From Actinomycetales bacterium (GTDB lineage: Bacteria > Actinomycetota > Actinomycetes > Actinomycetales > Actinomycetaceae), in NCBI GenBank assembly GCA_012513625.1, contig JAAZBW010000087.1, positions 1-7,659 on the forward strand: 7,659 nt of DNA, in the 5' to 3' direction. Below, piece after piece: positions 1 to 5,742 of this stretch. Position 1 is the stretch's first letter. Each line of letters opens with the position of its first letter. Both the position numbers and the translations under genes were made by a program. The notes under the pieces are model-generated. The model ran no database searches. It was not told where the DNA came from and worked only from the letters and a program-made list of their open reading frames with translations.

Positions 1-3000
1 GGCCTCCTGGGGGAGCCGCCCGGCGGACTGGCCATCAGCACGTACAACTCGTTCGCCGCCTCCGTGGTGCGGGATCATGCGCTCCGGATCGGGGAGGACC
101 CGGACGCCGTGCTCGTCTCCAAATCCGGAGCGTGGCAGGTCATGGAGGAGGTGGTCCGCGGGTGGACCGGCACACTCGCGTTCGACATCACCCCGGAGAG
201 CGTCACCTCGAGGGCGCTCGCGCTCGCGGAGGACCTCCGCTCCCACCTCGTGAGCGTGGAGGAGGTGCGCGGCGGTAACGCGCAGATCCTCGCAGCAGTG
301 GAGCAGCCGCGCGGCGGCCGCCCGCTCGCGATCGTGCGGGATACGGCCGCACAACTGCGAGATCGCGAGCAGTACCTGGACCTGGTGGAGGCGTTCTTCG
401 CGCGCCAGCGGGAACTCGGCCTCGTGGAGTTCTCCGACCAGGTGGCGATCGCGTGCCGGATCGCACGGCAGGTGCCGCGAGTGGGAGAGGGGATGCGCGA
501 GCAGTACCGCGTGGTGCTCCTCGACGAGTTTCAGGACACATCGATCGCACAGCTGCGCTTCCTCGCGGACCTGTTCGGCGCGGGCTTCCCCGCCATGGCG
601 GTGGGCGATCCGAATCAGGCGATCTACGGCTTCCGCGGAGCCTCGGCCGCTTCACTCGAGGGATTCACCACGTGGTTCGGCACCCCGGACCTTCCGGTGG
701 CGGTGCGGCACCTGACCCGCTCTTTCCGCAACGACCACGCGATCCTGCGGGCGGCGAACCGGATCTCGCGGCCCCTCACGCGCGCTGGCTCCTCCGGTGG
801 CTCAAATCTCATCCGGGACCTGGAGGCTCGGGAGGGAGCCGGCGCGGGGGCCGTGCACCTCTCGGTTGCGCTGACCCCCGCGGAGGAGGCCGCGGAGATC
901 GCACGTTGGATGGGCGAGCGATGGCGCAGGGATGTGGACGAGGCGGCGATCCTCTGCCGTGGCGCCTCCCAGTTCCCCGAGCTGGTGCGTGCCTTCCGCG
1001 ATATCGGGATTGAACCGGAGGTGGTGGGGCTCCGCGGCCTCCTCAGCACGCCCGAGGTGACCGACCTCCGCGCTGCGCTCGAGGTGGCGTCGGACTCCAC
1101 GCGGGGCGATTGGATGATGCGACTCCTCACGAATGAACGGCTCGGGATGGCAGACCTCGCCGTGCTCGGCGAATGGGCCGTCCACCTCGCCGGGGAGGAG
1201 GCGCGGGGAGACGGGGAGGTCTCCTCGAGCATCATCGAGGCGGTGGCCACGCTCCCGCCTCCGGATTTCCGGTCGAGGGCCGGGCACTCGCTCTCCGGCG
1301 AGGGGAGGGCGCGCCTCGTCCGGCTCGGACGGGCGCTGCGCGAGGTACGCCGCGCGCTCGGCTATCCGCTCACGGATCTCGTGGTGGCTGCAGAACGGGC
1401 ACTGCGGCTCGATATCGAGGTGGCCTCCCGCCACAAAGCAGACCCCGCCCTTGCGCGCGCGAACCTCGACGCGTTCCACGCACACGCCGCCACCTATGCG
1501 GCGGGAGTGCTCGTACCCACGCTCGGGGGCTTCCTCCGTTGGCTGACGGCGGCTGAGGAGAACGAACGCGGACTGGACGCCGCCGCCACGGTGCCCACGC
1601 GGGACACCGTCCAGATCCTCACCATGCACGCAGCGAAGGGTCTCGAGTGGGACCTCGTGGCGCTCGCCGGCTGGAGCGAGGGCACCTTCCCGCACAGGAA
1701 GGGAACCTCGAAGGGCTTTGCCAGCGCGGACGGCGGTTGGGTGTCCCGCTCGTTCCGCCTCCCGTACCCCATGCGGGGAGACGCGCCCTCCCTGCCCGAA
1801 CTCGATACCGAGGGTGAGACCTACCAGGACTTCCGCGAGGCCGTCCAGGAGTTTGGCCGGGCCAACCTCGAGCACGGAATCACGGAGGAGCGGCGCCTCG
1901 GCTACGTGGCCATCACGCGCGCGCGGCGGGAGCTGCTCATCTCCGCCTCGCGCTACCACGGCGGCGGGAAGAAGGCGGCGCCGCTCTCCACGTTCGCGCG
2001 GGAACTCCTCGAGTCGAAGCCTCCACTCCTGACCATTCCGGACGGGTTCCGGGTGGTTCCTGAGCCGCCTGAGGAGGAGGAACGGCCTGATGGCCACGGT
2101 TCCGGCGTAGCCGTCAGGTACCCGGGAACGGACGGGCTCGGCACCGGAGACGCCGCCCTCGGGCGCAGGGAGAGGCTCGAGGCCGCCGCCGCCCGCGTGA
2201 ACCGCAACCGCGGCGCCCTCCCGCCGGGTGTTCGTGAGAGCTCGGTGGAGGTGGAGGCGGTCATCGACAGGCTTGTGGACGGCGCCGCCTCCACGGAGGC
2301 CGTGGCGCTCGCGGAGGACGCCCGGGTGTTACTGCGGGAGGAGGCCTCACGCGGAATGGGCTGGGTGATGGAACTCCCCGAGCACCTCTCCGCCTCCACA
2401 GCGATGCGACTCACCCGGGAGGACTTCGCGCTCGACCTCCTGCGGCCAGTTCCCCGGGAGCCCTCGCCCGCGGCCCGCCTCGGCACGGAGTTCCATGCGT
2501 GGGTTGAGGAGCACTACGACCTCCCGGCCCTGCAGTTCGATCCGGTGGACGACGATGACGGCCCGGCGGGCTCCACCGCCGAGTTCGACCGGCTCACCGG
2601 GGCGTTCCTGCGCTCCTCCTGGGCGGAGCGGACCCCGAAGGCGGTGGAGGTGGACCTCGAGACGCGGATCGCCGGGCAGCTGGTGCGCTGCCGGATCGAC
2701 GCCGTCTTCGGCGGTCCGGACGGATCCGTCACGGTGGTGGACTGGAAGACGGGAACGGAGCCGCGGAGCAGCGTCGAGATTCAGCATCGGCAGCTCCAGC
2801 TGGAGCTCTACCGGCTCGCCTACTCGCGGGCTCACGGGATCCCGCTCGAGCGGGTATCTGCCGCCTTCCACTACGTGGGCAGCGGGGTCACGAGGGAATC
2901 CGGCATGTGGACCGAGGCGGAAATCGAGGATCGGCTGCTCGGAGCACTCCAGTCGCTCGGGACGGTGGAGGAGTACGGCGGACGCATCGGCACGCGAGGC

Positions 3001-3015
3001 GTGCCGAGCAGCTAG
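1..3015 (+). CDS. adnB: AdnB-like ATP-dependent helicase/nuclease, 5' partial
   Basis: This is the 3' 1004 codons of a superfamily 1 UvrD/PcrA-type helicase fused to a RecB-like nuclease. AdnAB heterodimers resect double-strand breaks in Actinobacteria. The frame is open from base 1 and the first codons already read as motif Ia (ISTYNSFA), so the GTG at 64 is not the start; Walker A lies left of the window. Visible motifs, numbered from base 1: Walker B DEFQDT 175-180, motif III GDPNQAIYGFRG 202-213, motif IV region near LTRSFRND, motif V MHAAKGLEW 542-550, motif VI GYVAITRAR 634-642. The nuclease has H832 (GTEFHAW), D900 (RIDAVF), D914-W-K916 and Q933-x3-Y937, all intact, so it should be active. 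The LPYPMRGD stretch and the nuclease sequence resemble AdnB more than AdnA. I see no iron-sulfur cysteine set. A generic UvrD-family helicase-nuclease name is the fallback. Confidence 0.82.
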   Translation, partial: GLLGEPPGGLAISTYNSFAASVVRDHALRIGEDPDAVLVSKSGAWQVMEEVVRGWTGTLAFDITPESVTSRALALAEDLRSHLVSVEEVRGGNAQILAAVEQPRGGRPLAIVRDTAAQLRDREQYLDLVEAFFARQRELGLVEFSDQVAIACRIARQVPRVGEGMREQYRVVLLDEFQDTSIAQLRFLADLFGAGFPAMAVGDPNQAIYGFRGASAASLEGFTTWFGTPDLPVAVRHLTRSFRNDHAILRAANRISRPLTRAGSSGGSNLIRDLEAREGAGAGAVHLSVALTPAEEAAEIARWMGERWRRDVDEAAILCRGASQFPELVRAFRDIGIEPEVVGLRGLLSTPEVTDLRAALEVASDSTRGDWMMRLLTNERLGMADLAVLGEWAVHLAGEEARGDGEVSSSIIEAVATLPPPDFRSRAGHSLSGEGRARLVRLGRALREVRRALGYPLTDLVVAAERALRLDIEVASRHKADPALARANLDAFHAHAATYAAGVLVPTLGGFLRWLTAAEENERGLDAAATVPTRDTVQILTMHAAKGLEWDLVALAGWSEGTFPHRKGTSKGFASADGGWVSRSFRLPYPMRGDAPSLPELDTEGETYQDFREAVQEFGRANLEHGITEERRLGYVAITRARRELLISASRYHGGGKKAAPLSTFARELLESKPPLLTIPDGFRVVPEPPEEEERPDGHGSGVAVRYPGTDGLGTGDAALGRRERLEAAAARVNRNRGALPPGVRESSVEVEAVIDRLVDGAASTEAVALAEDARVLLREEASRGMGWVMELPEHLSASTAMRLTREDFALDLLRPVPREPSPAARLGTEFHAWVEEHYDLPALQFDPVDDDDGPAGSTAEFDRLTGAFLRSSWAERTPKAVEVDLETRIAGQLVRCRIDAVFGGPDGSVTVVDWKTGTEPRSSVEIQHRQLQLELYRLAYSRAHGIPLERVSAAFHYVGSGVTRESGMWTEAEIEDRLLGALQSLGTVEEYGGRIGTRGVPSS
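2987..3007. terminator. 9-bp hairpin, candidate bidirectional terminator
   Basis: A perfect 9-bp inverted repeat, TCGGCACGC (2987-2995) and GCGTGCCGA (2999-3007), encloses a 3-nt loop. It lies within the last codons of the helicase gene, 5 nt before its TAG, and 4 nt beyond the stop of the convergent phosphotransferase gene. Neither strand has a U-tract after it, so it would be an atypical hairpin-only terminator. Position and symmetry fit a two-way terminator for both convergent genes; the function is inferred. Confidence 0.45.
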
Positions 3016-4118
3016 CGCGCGGCGGAGTCCGGCGTCTCGCCAGCCACCACGGGGATCTCGTCCGTCTCGTCAGTGCTGCCCGGGCGAGCGGTGTTTTCGT
3101 CGTCCACGGGACCGAGCGAGCCGCTGACGGCCCACTCGGACTGGGCGGCGGCCTCCACCCAGTCGATCTCCTCGATCACGGGTTCCGTGCGGCCGATCGG
3201 GCCGGAGTCGGCCACCTGACGGGCGAGGGAGTGGAGCATCACCTCTGCGTCCGCGATCACCTCCTGATCGCCGAGCCGCACGCCGTGGAGGAGCCAGCGT
3301 GCAACCGCGAGCTCGGAGTAGAGGATCGCGCGCGAGCCGAGGTGCTCGTCCGGACGCATGGAACGCCCAAGCGCGTACGCCTCATCGAGGGTGTCGAGGG
3401 CGTCCTCGGGCGCGGCGGCATAGAGCCAGGCGAGGTCCTCGGCCGGGTCTCCCACGTGGGCGTTCGACCAGTTGACGATCGAGGCCACGGCTCCGTTCGA
3501 CATCTGCACGTTCTCGGCCGCGAGGTCTCCGTGGACGGGGACCGTGGTGAAGTGCCACAACGCCACGTCCTCGAGTGCACGCTCCCAGCGGGCGAGCAGG
3601 ATAGGGGGCACCTTGCTGGTGCGCGCGGCGTCGTCCACCTCCGCGAGGCGGCGCCGCCGGTAGGAGTCCGCGTCGTAGACCGGGGCATGGGCGGAATCGA
3701 AGAGCGCGGGCGGAAGCTCGTGGATCTCCGCGATCGCACGTCCGAGCTCGGCGGTGGGTCCGGGGCCCGCGCGCAGGCTCGACATCTCGAGCGCTCGGCC
3801 CGGGAGTTCGCGGTAGACCACCATTCGGTGTCCGTTCGGGACCTCGGCGGTTCCTTCCGGGCGCACCACGTCGAAGCCAAGGCGGTCCTCGCGCACCGCA
3901 ATATCCAGCTGGGAGAGGATCGGCAGCTCGGAGTCGAGGGCGGTGGAGGCGGCCGGGTGGCGGGCGGCCTGCACCACCCAGTGGCGGCCGCGTGCATCGA
4001 GGAGCCCGCAGTAGAGAAAGTCCGGCGTGGAGCGCTGGGGCGGCCGGGTGGCCACCACATCGAGTCCACGCACCGCGGACGTGGCGAGGGCAGCGAGCTG
4101 GAGCGAGATCTGGGCCAC
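3012..4118 (-). CDS. APH-family phosphotransferase-like protein with altered kinase residues
   Basis: This 368-aa protein has the aminoglycoside/macrolide phosphotransferase fold, related to protein kinases. The catalytic loop is H196-G-D198-L-A-A-E-N203, followed by VNWSNAHVGDPAEDLAWL. In most family members the V-N-W asparagine (N216; codon 3471-3473 on the complement) is the Mg-binding aspartate, and the N-lobe ATP lysine position appears to be Q50 (HWVVQAAR). The base D198 and N203 remain. The substrate is unknown; the related genes commonly seen near actinobacterial adnAB/uvrD loci are annotated as macrolide 2'-phosphotransferases, with no demonstrated resistance role that I know of. The last 30 or so residues are acidic and rich in Ser/Thr/Asp, probably disordered. 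Translation starts at GTG (4116-4118): an in-frame TAA lies 9 nt upstream (4128-4130), so no longer start exists. The 3' end overlaps the helicase stop by 4 bp. Confidence 0.8.
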   Translation of the reverse strand: MAQISLQLAALATSAVRGLDVVATRPPQRSTPDFLYCGLLDARGRHWVVQAARHPAASTALDSELPILSQLDIAVREDRLGFDVVRPEGTAEVPNGHRMVVYRELPGRALEMSSLRAGPGPTAELGRAIAEIHELPPALFDSAHAPVYDADSYRRRRLAEVDDAARTSKVPPILLARWERALEDVALWHFTTVPVHGDLAAENVQMSNGAVASIVNWSNAHVGDPAEDLAWLYAAAPEDALDTLDEAYALGRSMRPDEHLGSRAILYSELAVARWLLHGVRLGDQEVIADAEVMLHSLARQVADSGPIGRTEPVIEEIDWVEAAAQSEWAVSGSLGPVDDENTARPGSTDETDEIPVVAGETPDSAAR

Positions 4119-4124
4119 GCCCCC

Positions 4125-4130
4125 ACGTTA
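4125..4130 (-). promoter_or_regulatory. Candidate -10 box for a leaderless phosphotransferase mRNA
   Basis: On the complement, TAACGT fits the actinobacterial TANNNT -10 pattern and is followed by 6 nt (GGGGGC) and then the GTG start. A transcription start 7 nt after the hexamer would fall on the G of GTG, giving a leaderless message, which is common in Actinobacteria. The G-run is only 1 nt from GTG, too close for a normal ribosome binding site. No good -35 hexamer is seen at 17-18 bp; that area is GC-only. Confidence 0.42.
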
Positions 4131-4160
4131 CGCGAGTCCGGCGGCGGCGGCGGGCCCCGC

Positions 4161-4180
4161 CGACTGTGTGGTTGCGTCAC
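4161..4180 (+). repeat. 20-bp direct repeat, copy 1
   Basis: CGACTGTGTGGTTGCGTCAC, identical to the copy at 4193-4212. Copy starts are 32 bp apart, close to three helical turns, so a protein bound to each would lie on the same DNA face. This copy is 43-62 bp upstream of the phosphotransferase GTG, a typical activator or operator distance. Confidence 0.9.
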
Positions 4181-4192
4181 CACTGTCTTCGT

Positions 4193-4212
4193 CGACTGTG
4201 TGGTTGCGTCAC
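4193..4212 (+). repeat. 20-bp direct repeat, copy 2
   Basis: Perfect second copy of the 20-mer, 12 bp after the first and 75-94 bp upstream of the phosphotransferase start. It is preceded by TTCGT, which relates it to the third, decayed copy. Confidence 0.9.
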
Positions 4213-4231
4213 TTCGCCGACGGTGTGGCGT
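4213..4231 (+). repeat. Degenerate third copy of the direct repeat
   Basis: TTCGCCGACGGTGTGG (4213-4228) matches TTCGTCGACTGTGTGG of copy 2 (4188-4203) at 14 of 16 positions. Copy 2 then continues TTGCGTCAC, while this copy goes straight to CGTGG, as if TTG were lost. The offset from copy 2 is 25 bp rather than 32. It looks like a decayed unit. Confidence 0.55.
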
Positions 4232-4303
4232 GGACCGGCAACCCGGCCGAGGCTACATCGCTGGCGGATCCTTTCCCGGGTTTCCGCAAAGTCGAGGGGG
4301 AGT

Positions 4304-4332
4304 GCGCCCGGATCCACCTCCATCCGGTGCGC
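4304..4332. repeat. Inverted repeat with single-base bulge
   Basis: GCGC-CCGGAT (4304-4313) pairs with ATCCGG-T-GCGC (4322-4332) around an 8-nt loop, giving 10 bp with one bulged T at 4328. It is immediately followed by the 8-bp palindrome GTGGCCAC (4333-4340). No U-tract follows in either direction. It could be an operator, or a hairpin if transcription starts further upstream than proposed; the role is unknown. Confidence 0.45.
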
Positions 4333-4453
4333 GTGGCCACTCTCACGCGACATGTGCGCCTTTCGTCCCTTGGCAGGCGGACGGGCCGCGGAGAATGTGA
4401 TGCCTCTCTCCACAGCCTGCGGACTGTTCTGGCCGCCGGGCTTAATCGACAGG

Positions 4454-4459
4454 TAGCCT
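4454..4459 (+). promoter_or_regulatory. Weak candidate -10 box for the tad operon
   Basis: TAGCCT fits TANNNT and would place transcription start near 4466, about 38 nt before the tadA ATG and just ahead of the first Shine-Dalgarno-like run. No credible -35 is seen at 17-18 bp (GC-rich). The nearby CTTAAT (4441-4446) is an alternative -10. This is inference from position. Confidence 0.25.
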
Positions 4460-4479
4460 CACTGCAGTCAGGGGAGGTT

Positions 4480-4493
4480 TGTGGGCAACCACA
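4480..4493 (+). promoter_or_regulatory. GNRA-loop hairpin abutting the tadA ribosome binding site
   Basis: TGTGG-GCAA-CCACA is a perfect 5-bp stem closed by GCAA, a member of the stable GNRA tetraloop class. The stem ends at A4493, the first base of tadA's AGGGGG Shine-Dalgarno sequence. It lies wholly inside the eight-codon leader ORF, so a ribosome translating the leader would melt it. A regulatory role is inferred. Confidence 0.4.
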
Positions 4494-4507
4494 GGGGGAC
4501 GAAATGA
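4481..4507 (+). CDS. Possible eight-codon leader ORF before tadA
   Basis: GTG at 4481 opens an ORF reading MGNHRGTK and ending in TGA at 4505-4507, which overlaps the tadA start as ATGA (4504-4507). CAGGGGAGG (4469-4477) precedes it. GGAGG is only 3 nt from GTG, which is short, but AGGGG (4470-4474) is 6 nt away. The ATGA junction is a common translational coupling arrangement. Too short to judge by coding statistics; chance remains possible. Confidence 0.35.
   Translation: MGNHRGTK
4493..4498 (+). promoter_or_regulatory. tadA ribosome binding site
   Basis: AGGGGG, 5 nt before ATG at 4504. It supports 4504 as the start rather than any upstream position in this open frame. Its first base closes the neighbouring GCAA hairpin, so access could be affected by that fold. 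Confidence 0.65.
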
Positions 4508-5742
4508 ATGAGGCGCTGGCCGCACTCGAGAGCGAGGTTCGCGAGCTCGCGCGGCGTCGCGGCGTGGATCCGTCGCGTGACGTCGCCGCAACACGTCGCC
4601 TCGTAGAGGAAGCGGTGGCGGACTGGGATGACCGCTCGCTCGCCGGACTCGTACCGCCGCTTCCCAGCTCCGACCTGGCCTCGCGCCACCTCATGGACAC
4701 TGTGGCCGGGCTCGGCCCGCTGCAGAAGTACCTGGATGATCCCACCGTGGAGGAGATCTGGATCAACGGACCGGACACCGTGTTCGTCGCCAGATCCGGG
4801 AGGCCGGAGCTCACGGCTGTGATGATCGACCACCAGTCCATCAAGGACCTCGTGGAACGGATGCTGCGAACCTCCGGCCGCCGCATCGACATGTCCCAAC
4901 CGTTTGTGGATGCCGCGCTTCCGGGTGGCGAGAGGCTCCATGTGGTGATTCCGCCCGTCACGGGCGCCTACTGGTCGGTGAACATCCGCAAGTTCATCGC
5001 TCGCATGCGCTCGCTGTCGGATCTCGTGCGAGCTGGCTCCCTCACCCAGGAAGTGGCCGACTTCCTCCACGCGGCCGTGGTGGCGGGCCTGAACATCCTC
5101 GTCTCTGGGGCCACACAGGCGGGGAAGACCACAATGGTGGCTGCACTCGCCGCCTCGATCCCGCCGCCCGAGCGCGTGGTCACGTGCGAGGAGGTGTTCG
5201 AGCTCAACCTCGCGAATCGGGACTGCGTCGGCCTCCAGTGCCGGCAGCCGAACCTCGAGGGTGCGGGAGAGATTCCGCTGCGGCGCCTCGTCAAGGAGGC
5301 CCTCAGGATGCGGCCGGATCGCCTGATCGTGGGAGAGGTCCGGGAGGCGGAGGCCTTCGATCTCCTGATTGCGCTGAACTCGGGGCTCCCCGGGATGTCC
5401 ACCATCCACTCCAACTCGGCGCGGGAGGCCGTCACCAAGCTCTCCACGCTGCCGCTGCTGGCGGGTGAGAACGTCTCCTCCGGCTTCGTGACGCCCACGG
5501 TGGCCCAGGCTCTTGACGTGGTGGTGCACCTTGATCTGGACCGTGAGGGCCGCCGCTCGGTCCGGGAGGTCGTGGCCGTTACCGGCAGGGTGGAGGGTGC
5601 CACCATCGAAACGGCAAGCCTCTTTGAAAGCCGGGGCGGCCGCCTCGTGCGGACCGGAACGTGGCCCGGCTCCACCGACCGGTTCGAGCGTGCGGGGATC
5701 GATCTCGCCCACGTGCACGGCAGGGGAGCGGCATGGGAGTGA
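4504..5742 (+). CDS. tadA: TadA/CpaF-family pilus assembly ATPase
   Basis: This 412-aa cytoplasmic ATPase of the secretion-ATPase superfamily would drive Flp pilus assembly by forming a hexamer under the TadB/TadC platform. The N-terminal domain contains LGPLQKYLDDPTVEEIWINGPD and GRRIDMSQPFVDAALPGGERL, then IRKF, all typical of CpaF. Walker A is GATQAGKT 202-209 (K208), the Asp-box-like region is CEEVFELNL near 228-236, Walker B is LIVGEVRE with E278, and the His box is STIHSN with H302. Length is slightly shorter than many CpaF proteins but complete. The frame is open back to 4027, but the upstream translation is not protein-like and 4504 has a good ribosome binding site. Its stop overlaps tadB by 10 nt. 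No TadZ/CpaE gene precedes it directly. A competence or type II secretion ATPase is much less likely, given the two platform genes and the pilin downstream. Confidence 0.93.
   Translation: MNEALAALESEVRELARRRGVDPSRDVAATRRLVEEAVADWDDRSLAGLVPPLPSSDLASRHLMDTVAGLGPLQKYLDDPTVEEIWINGPDTVFVARSGRPELTAVMIDHQSIKDLVERMLRTSGRRIDMSQPFVDAALPGGERLHVVIPPVTGAYWSVNIRKFIARMRSLSDLVRAGSLTQEVADFLHAAVVAGLNILVSGATQAGKTTMVAALAASIPPPERVVTCEEVFELNLANRDCVGLQCRQPNLEGAGEIPLRRLVKEALRMRPDRLIVGEVREAEAFDLLIALNSGLPGMSTIHSNSAREAVTKLSTLPLLAGENVSSGFVTPTVAQALDVVVHLDLDREGRRSVREVVAVTGRVEGATIETASLFESRGGRLVRTGTWPGSTDRFERAGIDLAHVHGRGAAWE
5722..5728 (+). promoter_or_regulatory. tadB ribosome binding site inside tadA
   Basis: AGGGGAG, 4 nt before ATG at 5733 and within the last codons of tadA. 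It fixes the tadB start and the 10-nt overlap between the two genes. Confidence 0.65.

Larger units (their letters stand above)
4119..4503. other. Intergenic region with promoters, repeats and tadA leader
   Basis: This is 385 bp between the divergent phosphotransferase and tadA genes. From the left it holds a candidate leaderless promoter for the phosphotransferase (-10 at 4125-4130), a GGC-rich run (4140-4153), a 20-bp direct repeat with a decayed third copy (4161-4231), a bulged inverted repeat (4304-4332) beside the palindrome GTGGCCAC (4333-4340), and the tadA leader (about 4454-4503). Several frames stay open across it, but none gives a protein-like sequence apart from the eight-codon leader ORF. 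From about 4232 to 4303 and 4341 to 4430 I see nothing convincing. Confidence 0.7.

Noticed and set aside
64..66. GTG as the start of the helicase gene
   Set aside because: The same frame is open to base 1 and encodes helicase motif Ia upstream of it; the gene is cut by the window edge.
3012..4118. Antibiotic resistance gene
   Set aside because: Fold similarity to macrolide/aminoglycoside phosphotransferases is not evidence of resistance; key kinase residues are replaced and the context is chromosomal housekeeping.
2907..4400. A 497-codon + strand open frame opposite the phosphotransferase gene
   Set aside because: Arginine/glycine/histidine-rich composition, no recognisable domain, and it overlaps clear genes; a GC-driven antisense shadow.
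4396..4411. CRP/GlxR-like site starting TGTGA
   Set aside because: With the usual 6-nt spacer the second half (TCTCC) matches TCACA at only 3 of 5 positions.
4177..4413. 78-codon - strand ORF upstream of the phosphotransferase
   Set aside because: Spans the direct repeats and inverted repeat, has no recognisable features, and looks like random GC-rich translation.
4027..4503. N-terminal extension of TadA in the same frame
   Set aside because: It overlaps the phosphotransferase 5' end and the repeats, is not protein-like, and 4504 has a good ribosome binding site.
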